Source of the DNA: Paenibacillus donghaensis
Lineage (GTDB): Bacteria; Bacillota; Bacilli; Paenibacillales; Paenibacillaceae
Assembly: GCF_002192415.1 (NCBI RefSeq)
Contig: NZ_CP021780.1
Coordinates: forward strand, 1,240,001-1,304,000
Reading direction: 5' to 3'
Length of the DNA stretch: 64,000 bases
In this document: positions 26,001-34,043 of the stretch, one piece after another
Numbering within the stretch: position 1 is the stretch's first letter
Layout: every line of letters begins with the position of its first letter
Position numbers and translations under genes: made by a program
Notes under the pieces: generated by a model
What the model saw: the letters and a program-made list of their open reading frames with translations, nothing else
Told to the model about the DNA's origin: nothing
Database searches by the model: none

Positions 26001-29000
26001 GCAATACACTATATAATGGTTTCGGTTTAGCTTTAATGGAAGAGCAGTGGGACGAGTATTCGGGAAAATGGACGCACAGTGAATATCATTATGACAACTA
26101 TGGCCGGCCGATCTATGCAGCAGATCCGGCTGGAAATATTACTACGGTCGGTTATGATGCTTGGGGCAGACAGAATCGGGCGGTTGACCCCTTTGGAAAT
26201 ATCTATGTCTCAGACAGCAGTCTGAAACAACGCCATAGTATTAGTTATCTGATCGATGTTCGAACGAACGAGAAGCTGAATTATGTGGAAGAATATAACG
26301 ATCAATGGGGAAATCAAACCTCTAAACGAACCTTTAAGACCTGGCCCCAGACTTCAGCGCCGATCGGCGAATCGTATCGGTACGATCTGTTAGGGAATGT
26401 CACGGCCTATACGGATCCGAATCAGAACCTGAATAATGAAGGGGTGACGATCAGTTACCGGTATGACCGATTAAACCGTCTGATTTCACTCAAGGATGCG
26501 TTAAACCAAACAAGCGCCTATGGGTATGATGGCAACGGTCAAATCATCAGTTCGACTATTCAGGCAGCAGGTGGCAGTCCGCAAACAATAAATACCAAAA
26601 CCTATAATGAATTAGGATTACAGACCATTAAAAGAGATGCGGCATCTCTAAATGAAACCCAGCACTACAACAACCTGGGATTAGTGCAACAAAAGACGGA
26701 TCGAATGGGGACGGTTTCGGACTATCGTTATGATGAGCGGAGTCAGCTGAAGAGCGCCAGCTATAAGGGAACTGTTAATGGAGTCGCGCAAACGCAAGAG
26801 AAGCGCCTTATCTTTGGTGATGGCGGTCCGCGTTATCAGACTTCGCAGACCTACATGAACGGGGGACAATCGGCAAGTCGTACCTTGTATATCGATAGTT
26901 TCGGACGTGCTCGCCAAAAGACGGAGAGAGTAGGGAGTCATAGTTCCATCATTCGGACCGGATATAATATTCTGGGGCAGGTTACCGAAGTAAATGATGA
27001 CTATCTGGCGTTTAATACACAGTATAAGTACAATAAGCTGCGTCTCGACCAAGTTCAAACCAATGGCAATGGCGTAGTTAATAACAGCGCAGCCGTAAAT
27101 GTTCAGTATCAGTATACCGGTTCTGGACAAGTGGCAAGCCTCACCTATCCGACTTTGACAGATAGCAGTCTCTTAAAGACCGAATACCAATACAAGAAGG
27201 CACTGGGCTGGGTCGAAAGTGTGACCAACTGGAAGGGTAGCACCGTGTTATCCAAGTCGGAATATGAGTATGACAATAACGGGAATATCACCAAATCGAT
27301 CGAGACGAGAAAGGATCAAGCGACGGAAACGAGCAGTTATACGTATGATGCGTTAAACCGGCTACTCATTGTCACCCGAGCGGATGGCAGCCGAGAAGCG
27401 TATACCTATGATTTAAGAGGGAATCGATTAACGCTGGAGAGTAAAACCTCTATAGAGGCAGCTTTTGCAGAAACCACGTATGGGTATGATCTGCTTAATA
27501 CATTAACGACACTCAGCCAAGGCGGCAAGACGACCCACTTCACGTATTATGCAGATGGGCTGCGGTTCAAAAAAGTGACAGGGAACAGTCAAACCCAATA
27601 CAACTACAACTTGAACGGAGAAGTCATTACCGAAGAGAAAAATAGCGGGCAGAAAGCCAATTATGTACGAGGCGACCGGGTACTGGTGAAAAAAGACAAA
27701 ACGGCGGGAAAGGATTATTATTATCTGTACAATGGTCACGGAGATGTGGTACAGATTGTAGATACGAGCGGTAAGCCGGTGAATACGTATTCGTATGATG
27801 TATGGGGTAACATTACCAACCAAACCGAAGGGATTTCGAATCCGTTTAAGTATACGGGCGAAATCTATGATGAAGAGACTGGGCTTTACTATCTACGGGC
27901 ACGGTATTATGATCCGAGTATGGGACGGTTTTTGAATGAGGATACGGTTGAAGGGCAGATTACGAACCCCTTATCGTTAAACCTGTATACTTATGTAGGT
28001 AATAATCCGCTCATCTATGTAGACCCAAGTGGGAATGTGTGGAAATGGGTTGGAGACGGTTGGAAGATGGTGAAGTCAGCGGCTGTCGCTGTGGCAAATT
28101 TTATGGTCGTTGACGATATTCGGACGATTATCGATCCGAATGCCTCAACGTTCGATAAATCGCTCGCTATTGCAGGTTTCATCCCCGTAGGTAAATTTAT
28201 TAAGGGCGGTAAAATAGTTGTAAAGCTGATTAGCAAGGAAGGTAAAGTAATTGAGAGAGCAGTTGAAAAAACGGTAAAAAATGAAAAGGCGATCGCTAAA
28301 GCGTTAGGGTGTAATTGTTTTACAGCAGGAACGAAGGTGCAAACAGAGGATGGGGAGAAACCTATCGAGGAAATCGAGGTAGGGGATAAGGTTCTATCCA
28401 AGTCTGATGTAACCGGAGAAGTGGAATACAAAGAAGTAGTACAGCTGTTCCAAAAGCAGGCTGATGAAATTTATTACGTCCATATCGGTGATGAAGTCAT
28501 TGAGACAACTGGATTGCATCCATTCTGGTTAGATGGAAAAGGTTGGACGCTTGTACAATATTTAAAGGTTGGAGAATTGCTTGTTTCAAGTAATGGTACT
28601 AAACTTGCAATAGACAAGATTGAGAAAGCGCCGAGACAAGCAACTGTTTACAACTTCATGGTCGCCGATTATCATTCTTACTTTATATCTAATCTTGGGA
28701 TTTGGGTGCATAATTGTACCATTATCACCGCAGGCAAGAACTTCAAAGACCATTTTATTCGACACAAGGGCATTTTGGAAAATGCTCTTGGAACAAAGTA
28801 CGCAAAATATAAGACACACGGTGACGCATTTCTGAATGATATTGGAAAAATAATTGATGATGGAACTGTAAAGTTAGTCGGTAAGGGTACTTTGAAAAAA
28901 GATGGTGAAGTGTTAAATATTTATAAAGGCAATGGGATGACAGTAGCCACTAAAGCAAATGGAGAGTTTGTTACTTTAATAGAGTCAGGTAAGGGTATGG

Positions 29001-29023
29001 ACTTAAATATTCAATTTAAATAA
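23087..29023 (+). CDS. Secreted Rhs/YD-repeat polymorphic toxin with HINT domain and C-terminal toxin
   Basis: The 1978-aa protein has a signal peptide (about residues 1-38), a region of about 900 residues with early Rhs-type repeats, dense YD repeats (YDALGR, YDNYGRP, YDLLGNV and similar) and the Rhs core end YYLRARYYDPSMGRF near residue 1600. After DPSGN (about 1646) come a pre-toxin helix region, a HINT autoprotease (CFTAGTKVQTEDGEKPIEEI near 1743 to GIWVHNC near 1876) and about 100 residues of toxin. The toxin has FKDHFIRHKGILENALG and lysine/glycine-rich strands, suggesting a small RNase-like (BECR-type) fold; this is not proven. HINT would release the toxin by self-cleavage at the Asn-Cys end. 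GGAGAG almost touches the ATG, so TTG 23093 may be the real start. An immunity candidate follows 12 nt on. Confidence 0.88.
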   Translation: MNLKSNTLRFKLFIIFLCLAIVLPNLSTDYSLPTVQAQESGQPANSLTSLLEEPKEPSASSSYPAPDVNYEPQITHEYLLDEDLNRNNLSRALNQKILEVPEVTWETKVEVIKQKYAKSQARARGLMSTSAKLEPIALSTEDIKKLMELGANIEDIYELAYLSSEQQMEPFELYQKKVEYKGSWDLFRQSLPTSDLARVTETVYSTDLAPLPIQELSVADSVYSVTQTVYDQLLGKRFKGTILTSLDYNISSVFNDFQMEVINQTAKPQFSDRSLSSETVDPSSGSLTWKDTQISLPGRDGLDLNIGVMFNANQAQLIDPQVGAYNFNNRRYDLGTGWSFRFPSVERDNYGNISYHDGQGAIYNVTDFSENELENYTHLKGYKGKDMRFVFDAAQTFNSGQYGSDYYLEYADGKREYFGGYDNVLLGIKDRFGNVITFKYEGKPSDHGAQLLLSEINDSLGRKVLFEYDYIKNARLERNQETPEERITVTVLKASGEKSEHVTYTRKRVTYALSRVYPGGYADLTYPGIAVPVLTSITRQNGEKTQFSHSVGNFFYNTQLKEFKPWDSYTEDTAYIKLLEVKYPHSLTKYNYEYGKRNYGYYGAMVTEYVSSRYDQIIKSGAFTGEYNKVEYSRNGSYDAYPVYYEQGKYPAEFTYSTAASQKTSSGNIDTKYTFNGKGQLLSTEQTARNGEKTVIRNSAFHPLYSQSPTLSESLDFGAGDNDSTANKLYSDFTYDEWGNIASATQPLTESQRNNPGLKQKYTTSYSYEPNFRFISGKSWYQNENDAAPSSESYTYTAQGRVNSFTNPLGEVSSYTYENAPDGSGKLHRITETKTSAGQLVAKTVTVLGAETGYAYPTEQQQYFNVNQPNEQAVRKTIRYDMASGRVLEERDGNDRVTAYQYDALGRTQKVTYPNTTNDLGVIYSEVDEINYYNNTGHHEFDAENAGTSTLKVDTVKTITQVSTGANIKTYRNTLYNGFGLALMEEQWDEYSGKWTHSEYHYDNYGRPIYAADPAGNITTVGYDAWGRQNRAVDPFGNIYVSDSSLKQRHSISYLIDVRTNEKLNYVEEYNDQWGNQTSKRTFKTWPQTSAPIGESYRYDLLGNVTAYTDPNQNLNNEGVTISYRYDRLNRLISLKDALNQTSAYGYDGNGQIISSTIQAAGGSPQTINTKTYNELGLQTIKRDAASLNETQHYNNLGLVQQKTDRMGTVSDYRYDERSQLKSASYKGTVNGVAQTQEKRLIFGDGGPRYQTSQTYMNGGQSASRTLYIDSFGRARQKTERVGSHSSIIRTGYNILGQVTEVNDDYLAFNTQYKYNKLRLDQVQTNGNGVVNNSAAVNVQYQYTGSGQVASLTYPTLTDSSLLKTEYQYKKALGWVESVTNWKGSTVLSKSEYEYDNNGNITKSIETRKDQATETSSYTYDALNRLLIVTRADGSREAYTYDLRGNRLTLESKTSIEAAFAETTYGYDLLNTLTTLSQGGKTTHFTYYADGLRFKKVTGNSQTQYNYNLNGEVITEEKNSGQKANYVRGDRVLVKKDKTAGKDYYYLYNGHGDVVQIVDTSGKPVNTYSYDVWGNITNQTEGISNPFKYTGEIYDEETGLYYLRARYYDPSMGRFLNEDTVEGQITNPLSLNLYTYVGNNPLIYVDPSGNVWKWVGDGWKMVKSAAVAVANFMVVDDIRTIIDPNASTFDKSLAIAGFIPVGKFIKGGKIVVKLISKEGKVIERAVEKTVKNEKAIAKALGCNCFTAGTKVQTEDGEKPIEEIEVGDKVLSKSDVTGEVEYKEVVQLFQKQADEIYYVHIGDEVIETTGLHPFWLDGKGWTLVQYLKVGELLVSSNGTKLAIDKIEKAPRQATVYNFMVADYHSYFISNLGIWVHNCTIITAGKNFKDHFIRHKGILENALGTKYAKYKTHGDAFLNDIGKIIDDGTVKLVGKGTLKKDGEVLNIYKGNGMTVATKANGEFVTLIESGKGMDLNIQFK

Positions 29024-29035
29024 AGGAGAGGTTAT

Positions 29036-29542
29036 ATGCTCGAAGAACTTGTTGATCTCTTTAAGAGTGACTCTATCCAAGATATTTACTTGCTTGGTTT
29101 TGTAGATATTGAAGATGGAGTAGGGGACTTTTGTCCTGATATGCGATATTATTATTTTGAAGTGGGCGAGCAGTATATCGAATTTGAATCAATTAATCAG
29201 TACTCAAGACTAAGTGTTAAGATAGTTGATTCGATACGCTATCAATTTGAAATTGATGAAGATATGTTGCCGTGTAAGACGTCAGTAAGTCAAATTATAT
29301 TGATTGACTCGATGTCTGCCAAAAATACTGTTAAAAGCATCGTTATTAACGGCATAGATTTTAAAAATAAAGAACAAATTATCTGTCACAACCTTCAGTT
29401 GAACTTGGAGAATGGGCAAGAATTGTTCATCGACCCATCTTTTTATTATGGGTTAAACATCGGTGGGGCAGAACAACGGAAGTTTTGGATAGAGAACCTT
29501 GCAGATGGCATAAAACCTGATGAAATAGTAATCGAAGTTTAA
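29036..29542 (+). CDS. Putative immunity protein for the Rhs toxin
   Basis: The 168-aa protein is acidic and has no signal peptide or membrane segment, as expected for a cytoplasmic immunity factor. AAAGGAGAGG precedes the ATG and the gene begins 12 nt after the Rhs toxin stop, so the two are co-translated. Beta-rich patterns (YYYFEVGEQYIEFESI, IVINGIDF) are visible, but no immunity family is recognised. A terminator follows at once, closing a toxin-immunity unit. The assignment rests on position, size and charge. Confidence 0.6.
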   Translation: MLEELVDLFKSDSIQDIYLLGFVDIEDGVGDFCPDMRYYYFEVGEQYIEFESINQYSRLSVKIVDSIRYQFEIDEDMLPCKTSVSQIILIDSMSAKNTVKSIVINGIDFKNKEQIICHNLQLNLENGQELFIDPSFYYGLNIGGAEQRKFWIENLADGIKPDEIVIEV

Positions 29543-29563
29543 GTTTGCTTTTTTTGTGTAGAG

Positions 29564-29595
29564 CCTTGAGGGATAATTTCCTTCAAGGTTTTTCT
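29564..29595 (+). terminator. Terminator of the Rhs toxin-immunity unit
   Basis: CCTTGAGG and CCTTCAAGG form a stem around GATAATTT, followed by TTTTTCTTT. Confidence 0.8.
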
Positions 29596-29793
29596 TTACC
29601 CCCACCCAGTGCCGAATGATTGAGTGGCTAATTCCAATAGAACTTATCCCTCATCACCCTGGTGTGATATTCCTCTAATATGAAGTGCGCAGATGGCGTA
29701 AAATAGTTTGTGTAAGGACCGGAGTCTAGTAAATGACAAAAAAGTAGGGTATCCTTGGGATTGCGAAGTCACCAAGAAAAGGAGCCCTACTCA

Positions 29794-30387
29794 ATGACCA
29801 GTATACAACAAAACCCGTTCCAGGATCTACTCGAAAATATCATCCAAAGTTTTCTGAAAGAAAAGATTGAACTCATGCTCCGCGAAGAAATCAAAAAAAT
29901 ATTTAGGTGTCGAACATCCGGAAGACTCCAATACTCGCAACGGATATTACACTCGCACCTGGGAAACACGCCACGGCCTGATCCAGACCTGAACGTCCCG
30001 CGGGATCGGCAAGGTCAATTCCAAACGGAGCTCTTTGAGCCCTACCAGCGCCGGCTTGAAGACACGGTCATTCACATGTATAAAGGCGGCATGAGCACCC
30101 GGGATATCGCTTCGTTTATCGAAAAAATGTTCGGAACCTCGTACTCGCCAACCACCATGAGCAACATCACCGGCACGGTGCTGGAGGATGTGGCCGCCTG
30201 GCAAAACCGTCCGCTCTCTAAGCGCTATTCCGTCATCTATCTGGATGGCATGTACGTCAAACTGAAGCGCCAAACCGTGGCCAGTGAAGCCATCTACATC
30301 GCGATGGGGATCGATGAAGACGGGCACCGGGAAATTCTCAGCTTCAGCATTGGCGGCAAGGAAAGCGTATCCTGTCTGCCGTGGTAA
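29794..30387 (+). pseudogene. IS256-family transposase, truncated and frameshifted
   Basis: AAAAGGAG precedes the ATG at 29794. The N-terminus (NPFQDLLENIIQSFLKEKIE) and DLNVPRDRQGQFQTELFEPY, then MYKGGMSTRDIASFIEKMFG and the first catalytic aspartate in IYLDGMYVKLKR, are typical of IS256 (MULE-type) transposases. Between about residues 34 and 67 the text is out of frame. An extra A in a 7-A run shifts it, and a missing G near 29995 restores it; the other frame gives YLGVEHPEDSNTRNGYYTRT. The gene ends after IGGKES at half the usual length of about 390 residues, so the other two catalytic acids are lost. The likely left end of the element lies at about 29715-29760. Confidence 0.85.
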
Positions 30388-30474
30388 CCATTGTTATGGC
30401 GTTGTCAAACAATGCATTCGTGGTTAATGGTGACAATGTGCGGTCCGTTGATATTTAACGGAGGATATTACTAT

Positions 30475-30561
30475 TTGAAGGACAAAAGTGAGCCAGGAAT
30501 TTTAATGGTGATTATTGGATTTGCTATATTGGTATTAGTCGTGGCTAAATTCCCTTTTTAG
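30475..30561 (+). CDS. 28-aa hydrophobic peptide
   Basis: A TTG at 30475 follows AACGGAGG at 8 nt, a strong ribosome site. The product is a charged start (KDKSEPG) and one membrane helix (ILMVIIGFAILVLVVAKF). It may be a real membrane micropeptide or a leftover end. Just before it, 30391-30459 encodes SNNAFVVNGDNVRSVDI in an open frame, which resembles the end of a copper-amine-oxidase N-terminal-type module cut off by the transposase remnant. Confidence 0.4.
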   Translation: MKDKSEPGILMVIIGFAILVLVVAKFPF

Positions 30562-30572
30562 GAGTGATCGTG

Positions 30573-30788
30573 TTGAGCAATGCATACAAAGTCCTAAAGA
30601 CAGATGCAGAATCTCTAACAGCTGCTTTGGCTCAGTCCCAGGTGTTTATCGTTGAACGCCGTGGTGATCTGGCTGGGTGTGCGATTGAATGTGGAGGTCC
30701 AGTCCGGAAATGGAGTCTACAGAGTGTAAAGGTTGCTGATGCTTATTACATGAGAAGTGAATTTCAATTTAGGATGGATTTAGCATAA
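30573..30788 (+). CDS. Hypothetical protein, 71 aa
   Basis: GGAG lies 8 nt before a TTG at 30573 (GTG 30570 and 30564 are alternatives). The small cytoplasmic protein begins SNAYKVLKTDAESLTAALAQ and has a central beta-like part (SQVFIVERRGDLAGCAIECG). It follows the 28-aa peptide by 11 nt, so the two may form one transcript. It is not recognised. Its context beside a dead transposase suggests a mobile-element passenger. The remaining stretch to 31085 shows no further gene. Confidence 0.45.
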   Translation: MSNAYKVLKTDAESLTAALAQSQVFIVERRGDLAGCAIECGGPVRKWSLQSVKVADAYYMRSEFQFRMDLA

Positions 30789-31087
30789 GTACTCGGGATT
30801 CTTTGGTGAGGTAATGCAGGGATAGAACAAGAGGGAACAGGGGAATTAAAATGGTTTCTATTTGCTTTATTTTTATACCATTGGCCGCATTTTACTTGTG
30901 ATTGCGGATTAGGAGTAAGCTATTTTTAAGATTAATTACATAATGCATAGTTGAGTACTGCATAAGTCAATCAGTCATATAACCTTATAGGAATTTTTAT
31001 CGAGCTTTTCAACAATCTTTTTTGGTGTATGGTCATTAAATTATTCATTTTTTTGTTGATTCTCTAATTTCTTTTTTAATTCTACAC

Positions 31088-31128
31088 AAAAAAAGCGCCG
31101 CCCCTTTTCTGGAAAACGACGCTTGCTC
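31088..31128 (-). terminator. Terminator of the protease/lipoprotein unit
   Basis: Read leftward, AAGCGTCG and CGGCGCTT pair around an A/T-rich loop with a TTTTTTTG tail, 18 nt after the lipoprotein stop. Confidence 0.75.
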
Positions 31129-31145
31129 ATACTATATTGTATGCT

Positions 31146-31496
31146 TCATTGCTCAATTCTTGATTTTACAATTTTTTTGGCGGTAACTTGTGCTGGAAAT
31201 GAATCATCACTTGCTTTAAAGAACACTTCAATCTCATCACCCTTTTTATATTTAGAAGGTGCAACTTTATTTACCCAAATGGCTTGAGAGTACTTATTAG
31301 ATTCGAGAACTTCCTTGTAATCCTTACTCAAGTCTTCTTCTTTTATCTGAGAAATTACTAAAATCCTTTTATTCTCTACATCTACTGTGTGTACAATCCC
31401 TTTAAAAACTTTATCATCATTACTACAGGCGGTGACCAATAACAAAAAAACAAAAATAAGAGTCCATTTAGTAATAGTACTAGTTTTTTGAAACAT
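31146..31496 (-). CDS. DUF3221-like (YobA-type) lipoprotein
   Basis: The 116-aa protein has a lipoprotein signal (WTLIFVFLLLVTACSN) with the lipobox cysteine at residue 24, so it is anchored on the outer face of the membrane. The mature part is one small beta-barrel-like domain: FKGIVHTVDVENKRILVISQ, then QAIWVNKV, KKGDEIEVFF and DSFPAQVTAKKI. This pattern is that of DUF3221/YobA-like lipoproteins, whose function is not established. AAAGGAGAAAG precedes the ATG. It lies 28 nt downstream of the secreted protease gene in the same orientation, so it may assist or guard against that enzyme, but this is speculation. Confidence 0.75.
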   Translation of the reverse strand: MFQKTSTITKWTLIFVFLLLVTACSNDDKVFKGIVHTVDVENKRILVISQIKEEDLSKDYKEVLESNKYSQAIWVNKVAPSKYKKGDEIEVFFKASDDSFPAQVTAKKIVKSRIEQ

Positions 31497-31524
31497 GGAC
31501 TTTCTCCTTTGAATGGTTACGACA

Positions 31525-32778
31525 TTAGTTTAAAATTGGTTGCACAGATAAAGCATTCATTACATGACCGATATACGAATAAACAGCGTTTCCATTATGA
31601 CGACCTTTATTAATTCCCATTAATACAGTACTATAATATGTTGGTGCACCACTATCCCCAGGTGCAGATGTATAACTAGCTGATCTTAAGCCACTAAAAG
31701 ATACCCCATCGATACTATATGATACAGATTTACTCAATAATGTTCCACATGATACTGGATTAGTGGCAGATGAAGCCCCAGACATGCAAACCATATTTCC
31801 TGCGAAGTCGTTAGCCTGAACAGTATCGAAATATCCTGCCCTACTGGAAGATGTATAGAGATCATTGGAATAGGATAAGCTTGTTCTCCCTATTACTGCT
31901 GCATCAACATTTCCCCCATAGGTTCTTCCACCCATACTACCAACACTATTAGTACCTTGACTGAAGAGGTTGCCGGCAGACCCGCAATGGGCGGCAGTAA
32001 CAATGAAATCTGAAGCCAAAAAACCGATGCTACAGTAACCACCAGTATAATTGTTAACTATTTTAGTCCCTGCTTGAAGAGGGTTATATGTTGAATTTCT
32101 GTCAACATCATCTGAAACCACAGCAGATTTTCTTATAGACAACATATCGGCATTAAAAGTCTCTTCTAATTTCTTTCTCTTTGTTTCATCAAAGTCCTTA
32201 ACGCCCACCTGTACTTTTTGTTCTGCTAAATCTACTAACGTGTCAGTAATTGTAACTCCATTAAAATCAGTATTCATCAAAGAAATTAATTTTTCATTAA
32301 GTTCGTTTAAATCCTTTTCAGAATATTTTGTAACAAAGATATTTATTAAACTGGAGTCACCATATATTTTTCTAAAATCAGATTCATATTGATCTTTATT
32401 GGTATCACTCTTAATACCGATATTTACAATCCCTCCAGACTTTTGGTCAATAAAAACAAGTCCATCTTTAATATTTTTATCTAGGTAATCCTTAATTAAT
32501 GGTAGTTTGTTTGTTTGGTGATTGATGCGTTGTATGAGCCGTTCTTCCTCCAGTTTTGTCATCCTAACTCCGAACTTAGAGTCAACCATTATATCATCAA
32601 CCTTGGAATCCATTTCTTTTACCTTACTGATATTAGTGTCTAATCCGAATTGCTGTCTAAAAGACAGTTCGTCTTTTGTGTAATCATAAGACTCAAGTTC
32701 AGACGATGCACTTACACTTCCAGAGCACAATAAGATGGCAGCGGTTAACATCAAAACAGTTCTTTTTTTCAGTTTCAT
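31525..32778 (-). CDS. Secreted trypsin-like (S1) serine protease with propeptide
   Basis: The 417-aa precursor has a signal peptide (residues 1-24), a propeptide of about 200 residues with repeated charged helices, and a C-terminal chymotrypsin-fold domain from about residue 232. The catalytic triad is His264 (VTAAHCG), Asp292 (NVDAAVIG) and Ser376 (PGDSGAP). Paired cysteines (249/265 and 331/344) fit the disulfides of alpha-lytic/streptogrisin-type enzymes. The long propeptide probably acts as folding chaperone and inhibitor, as in that group. It is the first gene of a two-gene leftward unit with the DUF3221-like lipoprotein. It is AT-rich like the neighbouring accessory DNA. Confidence 0.9.
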   Translation of the reverse strand: MKLKKRTVLMLTAAILLCSGSVSASSELESYDYTKDELSFRQQFGLDTNISKVKEMDSKVDDIMVDSKFGVRMTKLEEERLIQRINHQTNKLPLIKDYLDKNIKDGLVFIDQKSGGIVNIGIKSDTNKDQYESDFRKIYGDSSLINIFVTKYSEKDLNELNEKLISLMNTDFNGVTITDTLVDLAEQKVQVGVKDFDETKRKKLEETFNADMLSIRKSAVVSDDVDRNSTYNPLQAGTKIVNNYTGGYCSIGFLASDFIVTAAHCGSAGNLFSQGTNSVGSMGGRTYGGNVDAAVIGRTSLSYSNDLYTSSSRAGYFDTVQANDFAGNMVCMSGASSATNPVSCGTLLSKSVSYSIDGVSFSGLRSASYTSAPGDSGAPTYYSTVLMGINKGRHNGNAVYSYIGHVMNALSVQPILN

Positions 32779-33371
32779 AAGTCACCTCTAACCTAGTTAT
32801 TTGAGACAAAATTCGACTACTTGCTAAAAGTTTACTATTTTTTAAAAATAATTACAATATATTATTTGAAAATTTTTCCTTGAAAATTTAAAATACTAAA
32901 AGTTTTAAAAATTTCGCATGAGCCAATTTAGATCACCGGCGGCCGACTCATCTGGGGAAGTTTAGAGTTTAGCATACATAACATGACTTTAAATTCTATC
33001 TAATCCAAATTATATTGTAATATCCAATGACAATGTTCCATAAATCACCATGAAAGTATGTGAGGATTGTCACTATTTGGAACTTGTTTATGCATCTGTA
33101 TCTAGAAACTAAAGTAACCCAATGTACGCGTAGAGAACCAAAGGGTGCATCCTTCTACTTATCTGCCGTTAGCCATCCTGCCTGCCGCGTCCAGAAGCAA
33201 TTGAGTCTGAAGATCTGCTGGCTGTCGGTGCTGGATATTCCCGTACTCAATGCCCAGAGGAAGAACCTGACTGAGGAGCTGCTGGTGTCGGAGTTATCCA
33301 TCCTTGCCCCGTGACATCCGAAATCAAAGCGTCAGTTTGAAAGGTCAAAATGAAACGAAAATAATATACGT
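32779..33371. other. Junction between accessory and core DNA, no clear gene
   Basis: The first 150 nt are very AT-rich and hold the protease promoter. From about 33130 the composition changes toward the core. A frame ending at 33314 reads QKQLSLKICWLSVLDIPVLN, then LTEELLVSELSILAP, and looks like the end of a lost rightward gene, but its upstream part has no start. The truncated YheC/YheD copy begins just to the right. Confidence 0.35.
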
Positions 33372-33512
33372 CTATAATAAACATGTAAACACGAAGACAT
33401 CTAGGCCAATCCGTCTGCCTTCAATGATCATTCGTTTGTAAACCGGCTTTTCTTCAAGCTGCTTGGCATCGTTCAGATACAGGGTAAGGATCCCTAAGAC
33501 GGGTTCAGACAT
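33372..33512 (-). pseudogene. Truncated fifth YheC/YheD gene
   Basis: The ATG at 33512 follows AAGAAGGTGA and overlaps the GNAT stop by 19 nt. It encodes SEPVLGILTLYLNDAKQLEE, then KPVYKRMIIEGRRIGLDVFVF, which matches the start of the lid region of YheC/YheD proteins (compare the next-but-one gene upstream, KPVIAILTTSDKQHQFGG). After 46 codons it runs into unrelated AT-rich sequence and stops, so the ATP-grasp domain is missing. The break marks the left end of core DNA. Confidence 0.65.
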
Positions 33513-34018
33513 AGGAGTTCACCTTCTTGTGGAGAGATGACGGAGCAGCTGGCAGGCTGCGGCGACTGCAGCAGCAGCGTAGGCTTGCCCGTGGGGCCAG
33601 TGCTTAAGGAAACCGCAGCCAGGCCGGCATTGAAGCACATTTTGAGACTGGAGTAATTGTCGCTGGCTACGCTGCACTGCAGCTGTCCAAGATGGCGGAG
33701 CTGTGCGGCCAGCAGTTTGGTGCCAATATGTTTGCTGCGATACAAGGGATGTACGGCGACCAGGCAGGCTTCTTTGCCATAGTCGGCTACGAAGCTGATG
33801 CCTGCGAGCTGATGCCCGCTCTGGCCACGCACGGTGGCGACCACCAGCGAGAATCCCGGCCAGGACAGCTGCTGCGGGGTCAGTCTGGACAACACCTTGC
33901 ACCCTTGATTGGTCAGACGTCGTTCGCCGTGCTCCCGCAGGAACTGGAGCAGTCCGGCCAGCCTGGATTTCCACTGCTCTGGAGCGGTGTCGTGAATAGA
34001 AGAGAGCTGCAACTGCAT
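33494..34018 (-). CDS. GNAT-family N-acetyltransferase
   Basis: The 174-aa protein carries the GNAT acetyl-CoA motif: GISFVADYGKEACLVAVHPL, then YRSKHIGTKLLAAQL, where RSKHIGT fills the (Q/R)-x-x-G-x-(G/A) loop. The donor is acetyl-CoA; the acceptor is unknown. AAGGAAGTG precedes the ATG at 34018; the longer frame starting at 34132 would cover that site and the end of the upstream gene. It lies 25 nt after a YheC/YheD gene and overlaps the truncated one, so it is part of the spore-coat-type operon. Confidence 0.8.
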   Translation of the reverse strand: MQLQLSSIHDTAPEQWKSRLAGLLQFLREHGERRLTNQGCKVLSRLTPQQLSWPGFSLVVATVRGQSGHQLAGISFVADYGKEACLVAVHPLYRSKHIGTKLLAAQLRHLGQLQCSVASDNYSSLKMCFNAGLAAVSLSTGPTGKPTLLLQSPQPASCSVISPQEGELLCLNPS

Positions 34019-34043
34019 AAGGGTCACTTCCTTAACCTTGAAA

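Noticed and set aside
30789..31085. 18-codon hydrophobic frame at 30851
   Set aside because: Too short, with no clear ribosome site, in AT-rich DNA where such frames arise by chance.
33060..33314. 84-codon frame before the YheC/YheD array
   Set aside because: The 5' half is random AT-rich text with no ribosome site; only the last about 45 codons look protein-like, so at most a remnant.
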